A stretch of 64,000 nucleotides of DNA from Bursaphelenchus xylophilus (lineage: Eukaryota; Nematoda; Chromadorea; Rhabditida; Aphelenchoididae), in assembly GCA_904066235.2 (NCBI GenBank), contig CAJFCV020000006.1, forward strand, positions 4,278,001 to 4,342,000, given 5' to 3'. The position numbers were made by a program, and so were the translations under genes. The notes under the pieces were generated by a model. That model was not told the origin of the DNA, did not search any database, and saw only the letters and a program-made list of their open reading frames with translations. Below are positions 43,143 to 53,073 of this stretch, one piece after another; position 1 is the stretch's first letter, and the number at the start of each line of letters is the position of its first letter.

Positions 43143-46100
43143 ATGCTGGCAAGTACAAGTCAAGGTAAGATGTTTTGATTCTCGACACGTTTGGAGTATT
43201 ATCTTCACTTTGTAAGGGCTTTTTACAAAAGTTTTGCCCTTTTTTCGATCGATTTTATCTGTTTTGTAAACAACCAACGTGACTTGTTTAACCCCCTCTT
43301 TTCTAGCGTATGTTCCGTTGTCCGCGAAGATCGATCGTTGCGCGGTTTGTGAGGATGCGGCGACAGGAGTTCATTACAATGTCATGTCATGTTTTGGGCA
43401 AGTGACTATGTAGTTGAAAATCACAGAAATGTCACGTGAAATTCTTATCTTATCTTTTGTCAATCTAATCCAAGTCTTATTAGTTCATTTTTGTTCCGGA
43501 TTTTTAAAGATTTTTTTCAAAAATTCCGCCAAGAAAGATTCAAATTAGAGTGAAAAAAAAATTTTTCATAAATTTCATCCTTGTAATTTCAGTTGTAAAA
43601 CCTTTTTCCGTCGGGCAATTGTGAATTCCCGTCGATATTACTGTGAGAAAGAGAATACCTGCGATGTGACCCAGCGAAGTGGCCGACAGGGCTGTAAATC
43701 CTGCCGATTACAAAAGTGTTTCGATGTGGGGATGAATTTGAAATGTAAGGAAGACTGTAATCATCATCATTGATGACCTTTTTTAATTAAAAATTTTATT
43801 GATTTTTTAAAAATTTCCAGGTTTAAAGCCGCGTCGAGACCGAAATTACTCCAATTCGAATGGGTCGGTAATCAAAGTCATCAAAGTTTCGAATTCGGCG
43901 ACAGTCAAAAGCCGGCGACAAAGTGATAACCCGAATACCACGACATCGGCGGGTAATGAGCATTATTCCCAAAAACTTTTAAAATTAATCAACGACTTGA
44001 CGAGGACGGATCAAACGTTGCGGAGGAAGAAAATAGGATGGCTGGCCGCGTTGGAGGAGGGGAAGAAATTAAACAAGGAGATCTCACAGGTATGTGGATG
44101 ATAAGTCTGTGAAGTTTACATATAGATTGCGATTTAGACTTTACATAAAAGGTTTGTAAAATACGTGCTCTGTAACTTGCGCCGAATTTTTATTTCCTCC
44201 AGAAGAAGGAGCAAAAAATTGGTGCTCAAACATACTTTAGTATACATTGGTATAGTATATCAAACATGCTATTATATATCTTGGTATAGTATATCAAACG
44301 TCCTATAGCACATACTATACATGGTATACTGTAGCATATCTTGGAATTCAAAAACTTTTTTAAAGAGTTAAGAATTTCAACCAAAAATCTTGGCCTTTAA
44401 CAATTCACTTCTAATATTATATTTTTCGTTTCCAGTACCCCTATCCAGTCACTCCACCCACGGACATTCGGATTGTCGAGAAAGCAGACATGGCAACCGT
44501 AACATCCTCTGAACTTTACTGTCTCCTCGAATGGGCCAAGAGTCTTCCATTCTTCTGCAAATTGCAAGCTCACATCCAGGCAGCCGTTCTCCGGAGATTC
44601 GCGGTTTACCAGGTCATAATCGAGCAAGGGGAGGTGACCGCAAAGAGTGGTTACAATGACTTGTGGGTTCTGCCGAATGGAACGGTCCTGCCGAAGGATG
44701 TGAACAACCTTCCACTGAGTAGTAAAGTAAGCATCTTTTTGATCAAAAAGCTGCTAAATATTTGAGTTTTTTGAAAACTTTAGGCATATGTTTCCAGGCA
44801 CAAATCTCAGAAGGACGGGCATGGCGTCAGGATAAACTGTACCGCCAGATGACCGAGATCTGCCTGGATGAAGTTGCCATGCCCATGCGTCGGCTGTCGT
44901 TGATCCCAGAAGAGCTGGTCACTTTGAAGATCATCATGTTCTGTCAATGCGGACTTAGGGTGCCTCGTAAGTAAAGTTTTTGCTATGGAAATAAATGGGC
45001 ATTGTTTTCCGGCTTGTCTCGGCAAACTGAGTATATTAACGTAAGGGCACGTAAGACGGCAAACTATTGATTTCTGCAAATTTCTAACAAGGGAAGTCGT
45101 TCAGATCGCAAATGAACTATGACATGAGACCTGTGTGGTTTTATAGTCACATACTCTACTATATCGAATATAAAGGCATTTTTGCGTCTGGGCCCCCGCG
45201 GCCGAGAAAATCGACTATGAAGTTTCGCAAGAAGAGAGCGCCGAAAAAGTCCTCTCTCCGAAAGCAAACCCAAACAGCTGCCCAGTTGGCCGAGTGGAAA
45301 GAGCGCTCGTCTAACGAATCTTCTTTTGGGTCGGGGGGCTGGGTTCGATTCCTTTCACCTGCAATGTAAAGGGTAAGACTACTGTGTACACTACAGTATG
45401 CGTAAAAAAATTTTTTTTGTGTTTTTCCAATTTTATGTAGATTTGTGCCTTTTCTTGAGACAAAAACAAACAAATTTAGTCGACTTTTCTCCAGACTGTT
45501 AAAAATGGCATGACTTGGAATGGTAATCGGAGAGCTTCCTGCGGCTACGCCGCAAGGCTATCGGAAAGTTGTCGAAAGGAAGTAAAGTGATTTTTTATCA
45601 CTCTTTGATTTTGTTTGGACATGGGATTGGCGCCTAAAAATGTTGTGGCTCTCCTCTTGGCCGAGTTCGGAACCGGGAACTCCGAAGACGCGACTTACGA
45701 GGAGACTCGGATGGCAACCCGACTGAAGATTCTGCTGTCTCAAGCGGCGGAAGACGCGAATATTGAGGTTCAAACGGACGATGAGATTATGGACAACAAT
45801 AGCAGTGGGGACGAGAATGACGATGACAGCGACTTCGAATTGGACGTTGAAGGCCATCAAGAACGTGATGAAAGAGGAACTGGAGAGATATGGATGGGAC
45901 GAAAATTCGTGTCGCTAGATCAAATACGAGCAGTCAAACGATATTGGCTATCGTCGAATCGATCGGTTGGCGCTGTCAGGAAACGGTGCAGGTTCATTCG
46001 AAGCGACTACTACTGGAGAAAGATGACGGACCTGTGGAAGAAAGGTAAGGCTACAGTTTGTTGATGATTTTTTTTGTAGATGAAGTTGTCGCAGGTCGGC

Positions 46101-47105
46101 GTGTTCGCAGTTCCGAACTCGGCCAAGAGGAGAGCCACAACATTTTTAGGCGCCAATCCCATGTCCAAACAAAATCAAAGAGTGATAAAGAATCACTTTA
46201 CTTCCTTTCGACAACTTTCCGATAGCCTTGCGGCGTAGCCGCAGGAAGCTCTCCGATTACCATTCCAAGTCATGCCATTTTTAACAGTCTGGAGAAAAGT
46301 CGACTAAATTTGTTTGTTTTTGTCTCAAGAAAAGGCACAAATCTACATAAAATTGGAAAAACACAAAAAAAAATTTTTTTACGCATACTGTAGTGTACAC
46401 AGTAGTTTTACCCTTTACATTGCAGGTGAAAGGAATCGAACCCAGCCCCCCGACCCAAAAGAAGATTCGTTAGACGAGCGCTCTTTCCACTCGGCCAACT
46501 GGGCAGCTGTTTGGGTTTGCTTTCGGAGAGAGGACTTTTTCGGCGCTCTCTTCTTGCGAAACTTCATAGTCGATTTTCTCGGCCGCGGGGGCCCAGACGC
46601 AAAAATGCCTTTATATTCGATATAGTAGAGTATGTGACTATAAAACCACACAGGTCTCATGTCATAGTTCATTTGCGATCTGAACGACTTCCCTTGTAAG
46701 ACCCGAACGGACAATAAATTTCTACTTTTTAGCGCTATAACTATGCTGAAATCTTAAATTTTTCATTCTTCATTTTCAGAGAAAACCCCCGATGACGTCA
46801 CTATATTCAGAAGTTCAATTGACGAAATCATCAAAGCATTGTTTGAATTTTACAAGCAAAGCAATTTGGAGATGTACGAAGGTCAGTAAGAGAAGTCCTA
46901 ACTACACAAACACTCTCATTGCCCGTATTTTACAATTACTACAATTTCAGAGCGTTTCGGAAACATTTTGCTGCTGATCTCCGGGATCGTCGCCGCCGCC
47001 ACACCTACTCTGGAGAGCTTTCGAATTCAGAGTTTGTTCGACTTTGTCTCCTTCGATAACATTGCCAATTTGTTGTTGTTTCAGAAAACTGAAGATCGGG
47101 GATGA
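43143..47105 (+). CDS. Nuclear hormone receptor
   Basis: Eight exons: 43143-43164, 43307-43397, 43593-43744, 43821-44089, 44436-44726, 44798-44966, 46780-46881, 46951-47105; 1251 bp, 416 residues. Ligand-regulated transcription factor of the nuclear receptor family. The DNA-binding domain starts near residue 18 with [13 protein letters not shown], has the P-box region C-F-G-C-K-T-F-F-R-R, then [11 protein letters not shown] and C-K-S-C-R-L-Q-K-C; all eight zinc-binding Cys are present. A basic hinge follows (K-P-R-R-D-R-N-Y) and a helical ligand-binding-like region with [16 protein letters not shown]. The intron at C-F-G^C uses a GC donor (GCAAGT). The 1.8 kb intron 6 contains a foldback element. 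The subfamily cannot be set. Confidence 0.93.
45279..45364 (+). other. tRNA-like Pol III promoter segment (left arm)
   Basis: TGGCCGAGTGG fits the Pol III A box and GGTTCGATTCC, 55 bases on, fits the B box exactly; a T8 run follows near 45405 as a possible terminator. The acceptor ends do not pair and no regular anticodon arm forms, so it is a tRNA relic or SINE-type head rather than a working tRNA. Confidence 0.6.
45615..46064 (+). CDS. Element-encoded open frame, 149 codons, unknown
   Basis: The frame starts in the left arm and runs through the unique centre. It begins [16 protein letters not shown], has an acidic middle ([17 protein letters not shown]), and ends in a basic, helical-looking part ([14 protein letters not shown], then [14 protein letters not shown]). 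That last part resembles DNA-binding helices of transposon proteins, but I cannot name a family. GTAAGG near the end could be a splice donor. It is more likely an element or captured gene fragment than part of the host receptor. Confidence 0.45.
   Translation: MDMGLAPKNVVALLLAEFGTGNSEDATYEETRMATRLKILLSQAAEDANIEVQTDDEIMDNNSSGDENDDDSDFELDVEGHQERDERGTGEIWMGRKFVSLDQIRAVKRYWLSSNRSVGAVRKRCRFIRSDYYWRKMTDLWKKGKATVC
46421..46506 (-). other. tRNA-like Pol III promoter segment (right arm)
   Basis: Mirror copy of the segment at 45279-45364, with the same A-box and B-box words on the minus strand. Confidence 0.6.
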
Positions 47106-47188
47106 GTAAAGTTCGTTAATTCAGTTAGAAGAGCTTTCTTCATTTTTTATCACGAAACACACCGTTTAAATATTCGAGAAATGAGATG

Positions 47189-47965
47189 TTATACAGCCGA
47201 GATTTTTCGGAAGTTGGTGTCGCTGCCATTGTAGTAGATGGAATGTCGGCCGGCGCTGAAAAAGACGACATACGTACAATACTTTTAAGTTTGCCGGAAT
47301 GATGTTCAAAGGTTTCTAGGACATTTGGCAACATTTGGATTAAAAAAATGGGATTTTTGACGCCGTGACAACTTGGGTCGCCAATGTAAAAGGCTATAAC
47401 TGCTATATACTTCATTTTTACCGGCTTCTTAAGTTTTCCAAGTACAAGATTTTTAGGCCGAAGACTGGCAAAAACTGATAGTTATCTGTGATTTTCACGC
47501 TTGAAGAGTATGCATCCCTCTGTGGGGTACAGTATTTCATCAAAAACAAATTTTTTCTCTGAGCTAAATCCGCCAAGTTACGGTTGAAAAAAAGTTTTTG
47601 ATCTTGCCGACTCCCCTCATTTTGCGTACAGAGGATTGTGAACAGAATATATCAAATTATGAAAAAAATCAAAGCAGGTTTTCTTGGATATTCACTCAAA
47701 GTAATCAATTTACTTACGTTGAAAGCCTCCTGTTGTTGAGCCTCTCCATTTCGTTCTGTTGCATTCTCTTGTTCCTCCGTTGAATATAACACAACAGCGA
47801 AATAAACATCAATGGAGCTAGAAAGACGAAGATCACAAAAGGAATGTACAAATAAAGGCTGTTGATTGGCCGTGCAATCGGCTCTTCGATCGCCGAAGAA
47901 GTCGTTATATTAGAGAAAGAAGTGTCCATATGGGCAGCGGCAACAGCCGGAATGTTTGGCCACAT
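47189..47965 (-). CDS. Small single-pass membrane protein, 104 residues
   Basis: Two exons, 47718-47965 and 47189-47255, 315 bp. The N-terminal 40 residues contain possible N-glycosylation sites (S-N-I-T). One strong transmembrane helix follows (S-L-Y-L-Y-I-P-F-V-I-F-V-F-L-A-P-L-M-F-I), then a basic cytosolic tail C-Y-I-Q-R-R-N-K-R-M-Q-Q-N and a Tyr-containing end. There is no cleavable signal, so an N-out signal-anchor topology is inferred. It ends 84 bp from the nuclear receptor stop in convergent orientation. The family is not recognised. Confidence 0.65.
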
Positions 47966-49261
47966 TATAAGTCATGCCTCAAGGGTGATGCACGTATTAT
48001 GCCTTGGTAAAAATTGGGCGAATTAGCCTTGTTAAACAAGAGTTCTTTTTGGGATTTTCTCGAAATTTATTGCATTTACCGGAAGTTCTAATTGGTTCTT
48101 AGAAGAAAAGATGTATTTTTTTGGCCTTCCAATAACATATAAGCAAAGTGTTGAAAATATCAATATTCAAATTTTTTCCGAAAATTTACTTTATTTACGA
48201 AAAAATTACAGTAAAATATAAATAGAATGATAAAATAACTGTTGACTACGGCGTTAAAGACTGTCCAGTTTCTTTAACAAGTTACAATTACAATTTTTCC
48301 AAGTCATTTCGATTAATTATTGTGCAGAAACAAAAAAGATCATGTGAGTGTGAAAGTGAATAAAACAGTTTGCTTTACAAGAGTGCACCGTGCTATAAGT
48401 GTAAGTGGCGGAGCTTGTGGGTGTTGTGAGAGAACTTGCGATAAAATACGGCTACATACGGGTGAATGTGTGAGTGATATGTGAGAGACATTGCAGTAGT
48501 GCAAAAGTGAACAAAAAATGGAAAAAAGTGATTTGTGAAAAAATAAATAAACTTAAGTTAAGGAGAGTACGTGTAAGTGAACGTGCTAGGCCTACACTAT
48601 CTAAAAACTCTAATTTAGGGTAAACTAAAATCTAAAAGTGGCTAAAAATAAAGTTCTAAAAAATCGTGACTAAAAGTGCCTGGTATAATATAATTGTGCA
48701 TGGCGCAAAAATCGATCCACTTAAGACAACAACAACAACACTATTGCGTAATCTATACTATAGTCTATGTTAGAGTTCTATTTGTTAGTATTATAATTAC
48801 TACTTAACTACTGCTAAAAATCCAAAGTTAAATTTTGTTGTCTAAAATAATACCCAAGCTAAAAAATTGCGTATTTTTGGAAAAAACATGGGTCGCTGCT
48901 AGTTACTATACAATCTAGGGGTTGCTAAGGGCCTAAAATAAGTCTTACTACTGCTAGAAAATTGTTAGACTACTTGTTACCGATAATTTTACTAAATTCT
49001 ACTACTAATGCTTGGAATAACTTGGTTAGTCAAATAAATGAATCGATGAGTTACGAGGTGTGCTGCAAAAGTAAAGGCTACTACGATACTAGATTATTGC
49101 TAAAAATCTAAATTCTACTGCGTGATAATCTATGGCTATGACTAGATCTCTAGGAAACTAAAAAAAGAGAATATTGCTGTAGTTGAAAGAACTGTGCGGA
49201 AAGGTTTTGATACGCCAAAGTAAAGAAATAAGTGCTAAGACTACAGTCAAAGGTCTACTGC
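47966..49261. other. AT-rich intergenic, no gene seen
   Basis: 1.3 kb of AT-rich DNA with many CTAAAA and GTGAGTG-type words and frequent stops in all frames. It may hold the promoter of the small membrane protein and the 3' UTR of the secreted protein. Confidence 0.55.
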
Positions 49262-50419
49262 TTATTTAGGACAAGTAATCTTGACGCCAGCTCCCTTCAA
49301 ACAGTCGCAAGACGACTTGAATCGCTGCTCGGATGACAAATGAAGTTCCTTTTCGCATTGCTCGAAGGCGGATTGGATCTTCTGGTCTGGTGGGGCAAGA
49401 GCGCAACTGAAATTCGATTGAGAGATTGGACAATATGTTGGCGGTCTTACCGAAGTTTGACAGCACAGTTGGCTGAGTTTCTACGTCCACGATGACCGCC
49501 CTCCAAGGCCTTCATGGCACAGCTGTCAACGCACCACAAATATTGACCCATCTCGGCAGGGGCTTGGCCTGGTTGCTGTAAGTGGAATAGTGATTATTCG
49601 GGGTGTCCGTTGAGGATTAGATTTGAATTTAAAACTATTAAAACCCTTAAAGCTTAGTTCAAAAAATATACGATCAAATTAAGATTATTGTAGATTTGGC
49701 ATCAAGAAGAATCGCCGCGATAAAAGCTGTTAGTATTTTCAAAAAGAACAGTCTTTTCTTGCAACTGTGACCAAAAAATGATTCGTGAACTCCACCTATA
49801 AGCCTCCAAAACTTACATCCGGAAGTTTAGAAACTTCCGCCTTCACTTCAGCCTCGGTCATCTCCTTCATGACCGGGATGGTCAAGTTCTTGGGATGAGC
49901 ATCGTTCGTGCATCCGACCGGGCCGGCCTTTCTTTCCACACATTTCTCCAGCTTTTCCATATCCCTCTGCTCTTTGTCCAGACATTGTCGGATCTTCGCT
50001 GCGTTTCCAATCTTCTTGATGTAAGGCTCGCATTCATTACTACAAAAAATTTTCGCTATCATGTTTTTATAGAGCCAGAAAAGTCTTGGAGAATTTCTCA
50101 CCTCGTTTTACACTTTGCCGTCTTCTCCATCAGCACTTTGGAGCATTCGTCAATGTCTTTGCACTTACATTGTGGTGCTGTGGTGAACTGCTCTTTCGCG
50201 GCGTACTGAAAATTTATTGTTAGAGATGTATTTGCCTCCTATAGGGCTTTTACAATGCAAAACCCCAATTTTAATTTCTGCACAGTGCAAATCAACAAGC
50301 AATCAGCTTTTGAAAACTATGCCAAGAGAAAGAGTAAAAAACTCGGTTTTTTTGCTAACCCTTACCGTGATCGAGGCGTAGCCTAGAGTGAGAAGAACGG
50401 CAAAGGTGTACTGATTCAT
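49262..50419 (-). CDS. Secreted cysteine-rich protein
   Basis: Five exons: 50366-50419, 50102-50205, 49817-50039, 49451-49575, 49262-49406; 651 bp, 216 residues. Exon 1 is a signal peptide (M-N-Q-Y-T-F-A-V-L-L-T-L-G-Y-A). The mature part is Lys/Glu-rich with about 16 Cys in pairs: C-K-C-K-D-I-D-E-C, N-E-C-E-P-Y-I-K-K, Q-C-L-D-K-E-Q, L-W-C-V-D-S-C and S-S-C-D-C-L-K-G. The helical, Cys-paired pattern resembles worm secreted proteins of the DUF19 type, but I cannot confirm that. A GCACAGTGC word lies in the first intron (50280). A CTCTC-rich motif block lies upstream near 50715-50765. Function unknown. Confidence 0.78.
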
Positions 50420-50962
50420 ACCCTGAAGCAAAAATAATGCAGAAATATACACAATAATAGAAAATCTTGCAAAACTCGGGCAAAAACATCGCAAATCAGT
50501 AAAATACTGTAGAAAATCATAAAAATGATGACGCTACAGAAAGAAAATCACTTTTAAAGATCGGAAAATCGACTCTACAGCCCAGTAAAGAAGCCACGAA
50601 TGACCGAAACAAAGCAAAATCGCTCTAATAACTACAACTTTTTCATTGTCTTTTGTTATTGTTTGGCTGCGTGAAGAGGTGCGTGGATTCAGCCTTATAT
50701 ACGAACACACAAAACATTTGGCCGACTGACCGCTCTCTCCCTCCCTCTCTGCACTCTCTCCTGTCGCCGCCAATCTCTCGGTTGTATTGGCTACTTTTTG
50801 GGTCGAATTTATTTGTTTAGACAGTCCGCAAATCAGTGACGTCTCTGGAGGCGTTAAGCCCCACAAACTTTGTTTGTTCTAGGTGCTGTTGACGTTGTGT
50901 GGAGGGGGTGTTTCTCGGGTTTCGGAACTTCCTCTCAACGTCTGTTTGATGCGCGAAGAACA
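50420..50962. promoter_or_regulatory. Divergent upstream region
   Basis: Separates the secreted protein gene from a partial paralogue on the other strand. Contains GACCGCTCTCTCC with CTGCACTCTCTCC near 50728-50762, a member of the motif family seen at nine places in the window. Confidence 0.45.
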
Positions 50963-51384
50963 ATGATTATTAAAGATAGCATGAGTCAGAGACAAGAGGA
51001 AGAAGAGGCCTATTGTAGGGTGTTGGGGAAAAAGTATTCCAGAGGCGATTGCGAAAAGGACCGGAAGGTCAGACCGGTTGTTTTCGTAAGAGATGGGACA
51101 AAAGACTTCTTGTGAATAAGCAATTTTTGGATAAGTCCTTTAGAAAAGTGCTAATACATTACTAAAATTGGGAATGCTTCTTTGCAGCAAACAGAAAATC
51201 AACAGAAAAACTTTGTTCTAAAAAATAAGCGTTGCAGGGCTTGATTTTCTGTTGCAGCGAATGTAAGACATATAGCAAAAAGTTTCGAAGTGCGGGAAGG
51301 ATCGAATACTGTCTGGATAAAGAGCAGAGAAATATGGAAAATTTGGAGAAATGTGTGGAAGAGTGCGACCAGTCGAGTGTATGA
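50963..51384 (+). CDS. Short relative of the secreted cysteine-rich protein (possibly degenerate)
   Basis: Two exons, 50963-51085 and 51238-51384, 270 bp, 89 residues. The second exon contains S-E-C-K-T-Y-S-K-K-F-R and Y-C-L-D-K-E-Q-R-N-M-E-N-L-E-K-C-V-E, a close match to the third exon of the secreted gene (Q-C-L-D-K-E-Q-R-D-M-E-K-L-E-K-C-V-E). There is no signal peptide in the modelled start M-I-I-K-D-S, and the exons corresponding to the C-terminal half are missing. It is either a truncated, intracellular paralogue or a pseudogene with a lost first exon. Confidence 0.45.
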
Positions 51385-53073
51385 ACGAGGCTCATTCTAA
51401 GATCTTCACCACACATGTTATAAGATGACTTTTCAAGGTCAGTACGGAGAGCTCTATAAACATCTGGATGTATACAGTATCCGGCATTACATTTACGTTT
51501 GCTTCATGATGACTAAAAAATGAAAAATATCAAAGTACCTCTGGCTTTACATCAAAACGTATTAAAAAGTTTGTGTGACTTTTTGCACGCTTCACAGTGT
51601 CATTTTACCGATATTAAAAGGTCAATGAAAAGGCTGACTTGTATTTCAAGAAGCGCAATTATTATCATCTAACCAACTTTTAATAAAAAAAAACGGTGAC
51701 AATTTTCTGCCATTTCTTAAACTATCATGCTTTTCACAGATCCTCGAATAGCCCGATGTTTCAATGCATTTTGCTTTTTTAAGCTTTTTTGACCTGACAT
51801 GCGATCTCCTTTCTTGTCTTCCTCCACACTCCAGCTCAAACTTTGATTCAAAGTTTCATTAACCTCCCCAAAGCCCCCAAATCCAATCACCCAGAGCCAC
51901 TTCTTCTTCTTGTACTTGTTGTTATTCATTCACTCGGAATCCTGTCCATCTTTCTCTCTTTCAAACAAAAACAACACCGAAGATACTGGAAATACAATGT
52001 GCCGCCGGAGGGAAAACCGAATATTTTCCTTTTTTTCGTTTTTCGCTCGGCACACGCAAGTCGCTTTTTTGTGGCCAGAGGAGGAGGAGGAGGAAAGCTC
52101 GACATTTCAACGTACTTTTCTGGAGTGAATGTGGATTTTCCCGACCGTGAGAAATTACTTTTCCTCGCCTGTAAGCGGCCCGGTCTCTGTGGGGCCGGGT
52201 TAATGGGATTTTACATAATTACGGGTTCGGCTTACTTAGGTAGTGGTTTTAACTTCAAAAAAATGAATGATAAAGGAGTTATTTCATTGGTGGGGTGTTT
52301 ACTTTTGATGGCGCATCAGAGAAAAAGCCGGGGAAGCCGTTGAAACTTAGTTTTGTCGGGTAGAACAAAGGATTAGATCGTATTTTAGAGATGGTATCAG
52401 AATTTTATATGGGACTGGACCATAGTAAGTGCACAGTGACATAGTCAAAAGCGGGTTCTTTGTTTGAGAGCCTTTTGTAATTCCCTGTGACTTCGCTGCA
52501 GCGAATATCAGCAAATGTTGATGATTAAACTGCACTCAAAAGTCAAAGTGTAAGGAAATACATATATCTACATATATATCCTTCATAAAAGACACACATA
52601 GACTCTGAAAAATCCTTGACCATTTTTCGCTTACTGGCGGTACAGATTGTAAAATTTTGTTGTAGCGGTACCCTAATTGTTTTGAAATTCATTTTATTTT
52701 GCATTTTGATGTCTAATCGACGTTTCATAACGTGATTTATACTAATCTTGTCTGTGTGTGATTACAAAGCACACACATGATTGTTTTGTAAATAATATCT
52801 TCTGTATATTGTCAAGGCAACGGGTGGAATACAATTAAATTTCGGTCGTGCCGACGTTCTTTTGCGTGCCCCGAGGGCGTTACTCTTTTCTTACCTTTGT
52901 CAAATTATGCTTGTCATGTGGGTGGAATGACTAGTTGAATTGTAATATTTTTATTGGGAACGATGTTAAGCGTCTCGTATTTTACAATGAATTCACTTTT
53001 TTCGCAAGTTTTGCTATCTTTTTCTCTATAAAAAATCTTGTTTTCAGGCTGAAAATAAGCCAGATCAAAGGTG
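51385..53073. other. Intergenic, no supported gene
   Basis: Contains a 166-codon open frame (51843-52343, no early ATG) and short frames on both strands, none with splice support or recognisable domain. The 3' part carries (TA/CA)-rich stretches near 52560-52580. TTTTCAG ending at 53047 is a probable trans-splice acceptor for the next gene. Confidence 0.5.

Larger units (their letters stand above)
45088..46697. mobile_element. 1.6 kb foldback element with 587 bp arms in receptor intron
   Basis: Nearly identical inverted arms (45088-45674 and 46111-46697; outer ends CAAGGGAAGTCGTTCAGATC) enclose about 435 bp. Each arm carries a tRNA-like segment, a hairpin TGCGGCTACGCCGCA and the start of an open frame. 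It lies between receptor exons 6 and 7 and must be removed by splicing. No transposase is recognised, and the ends do not match the TA-type elements in this window. Confidence 0.85.

Noticed and set aside
45279..45364. Functional tRNA gene
   Set aside because: A and B boxes are good, but the acceptor stem does not pair and the anticodon arm is not regular.
51843..52343. Plus-strand 166-codon ORF
   Set aside because: No ATG near its start, a Gly run from GAG/GGA repeats, no domain and no splice context.
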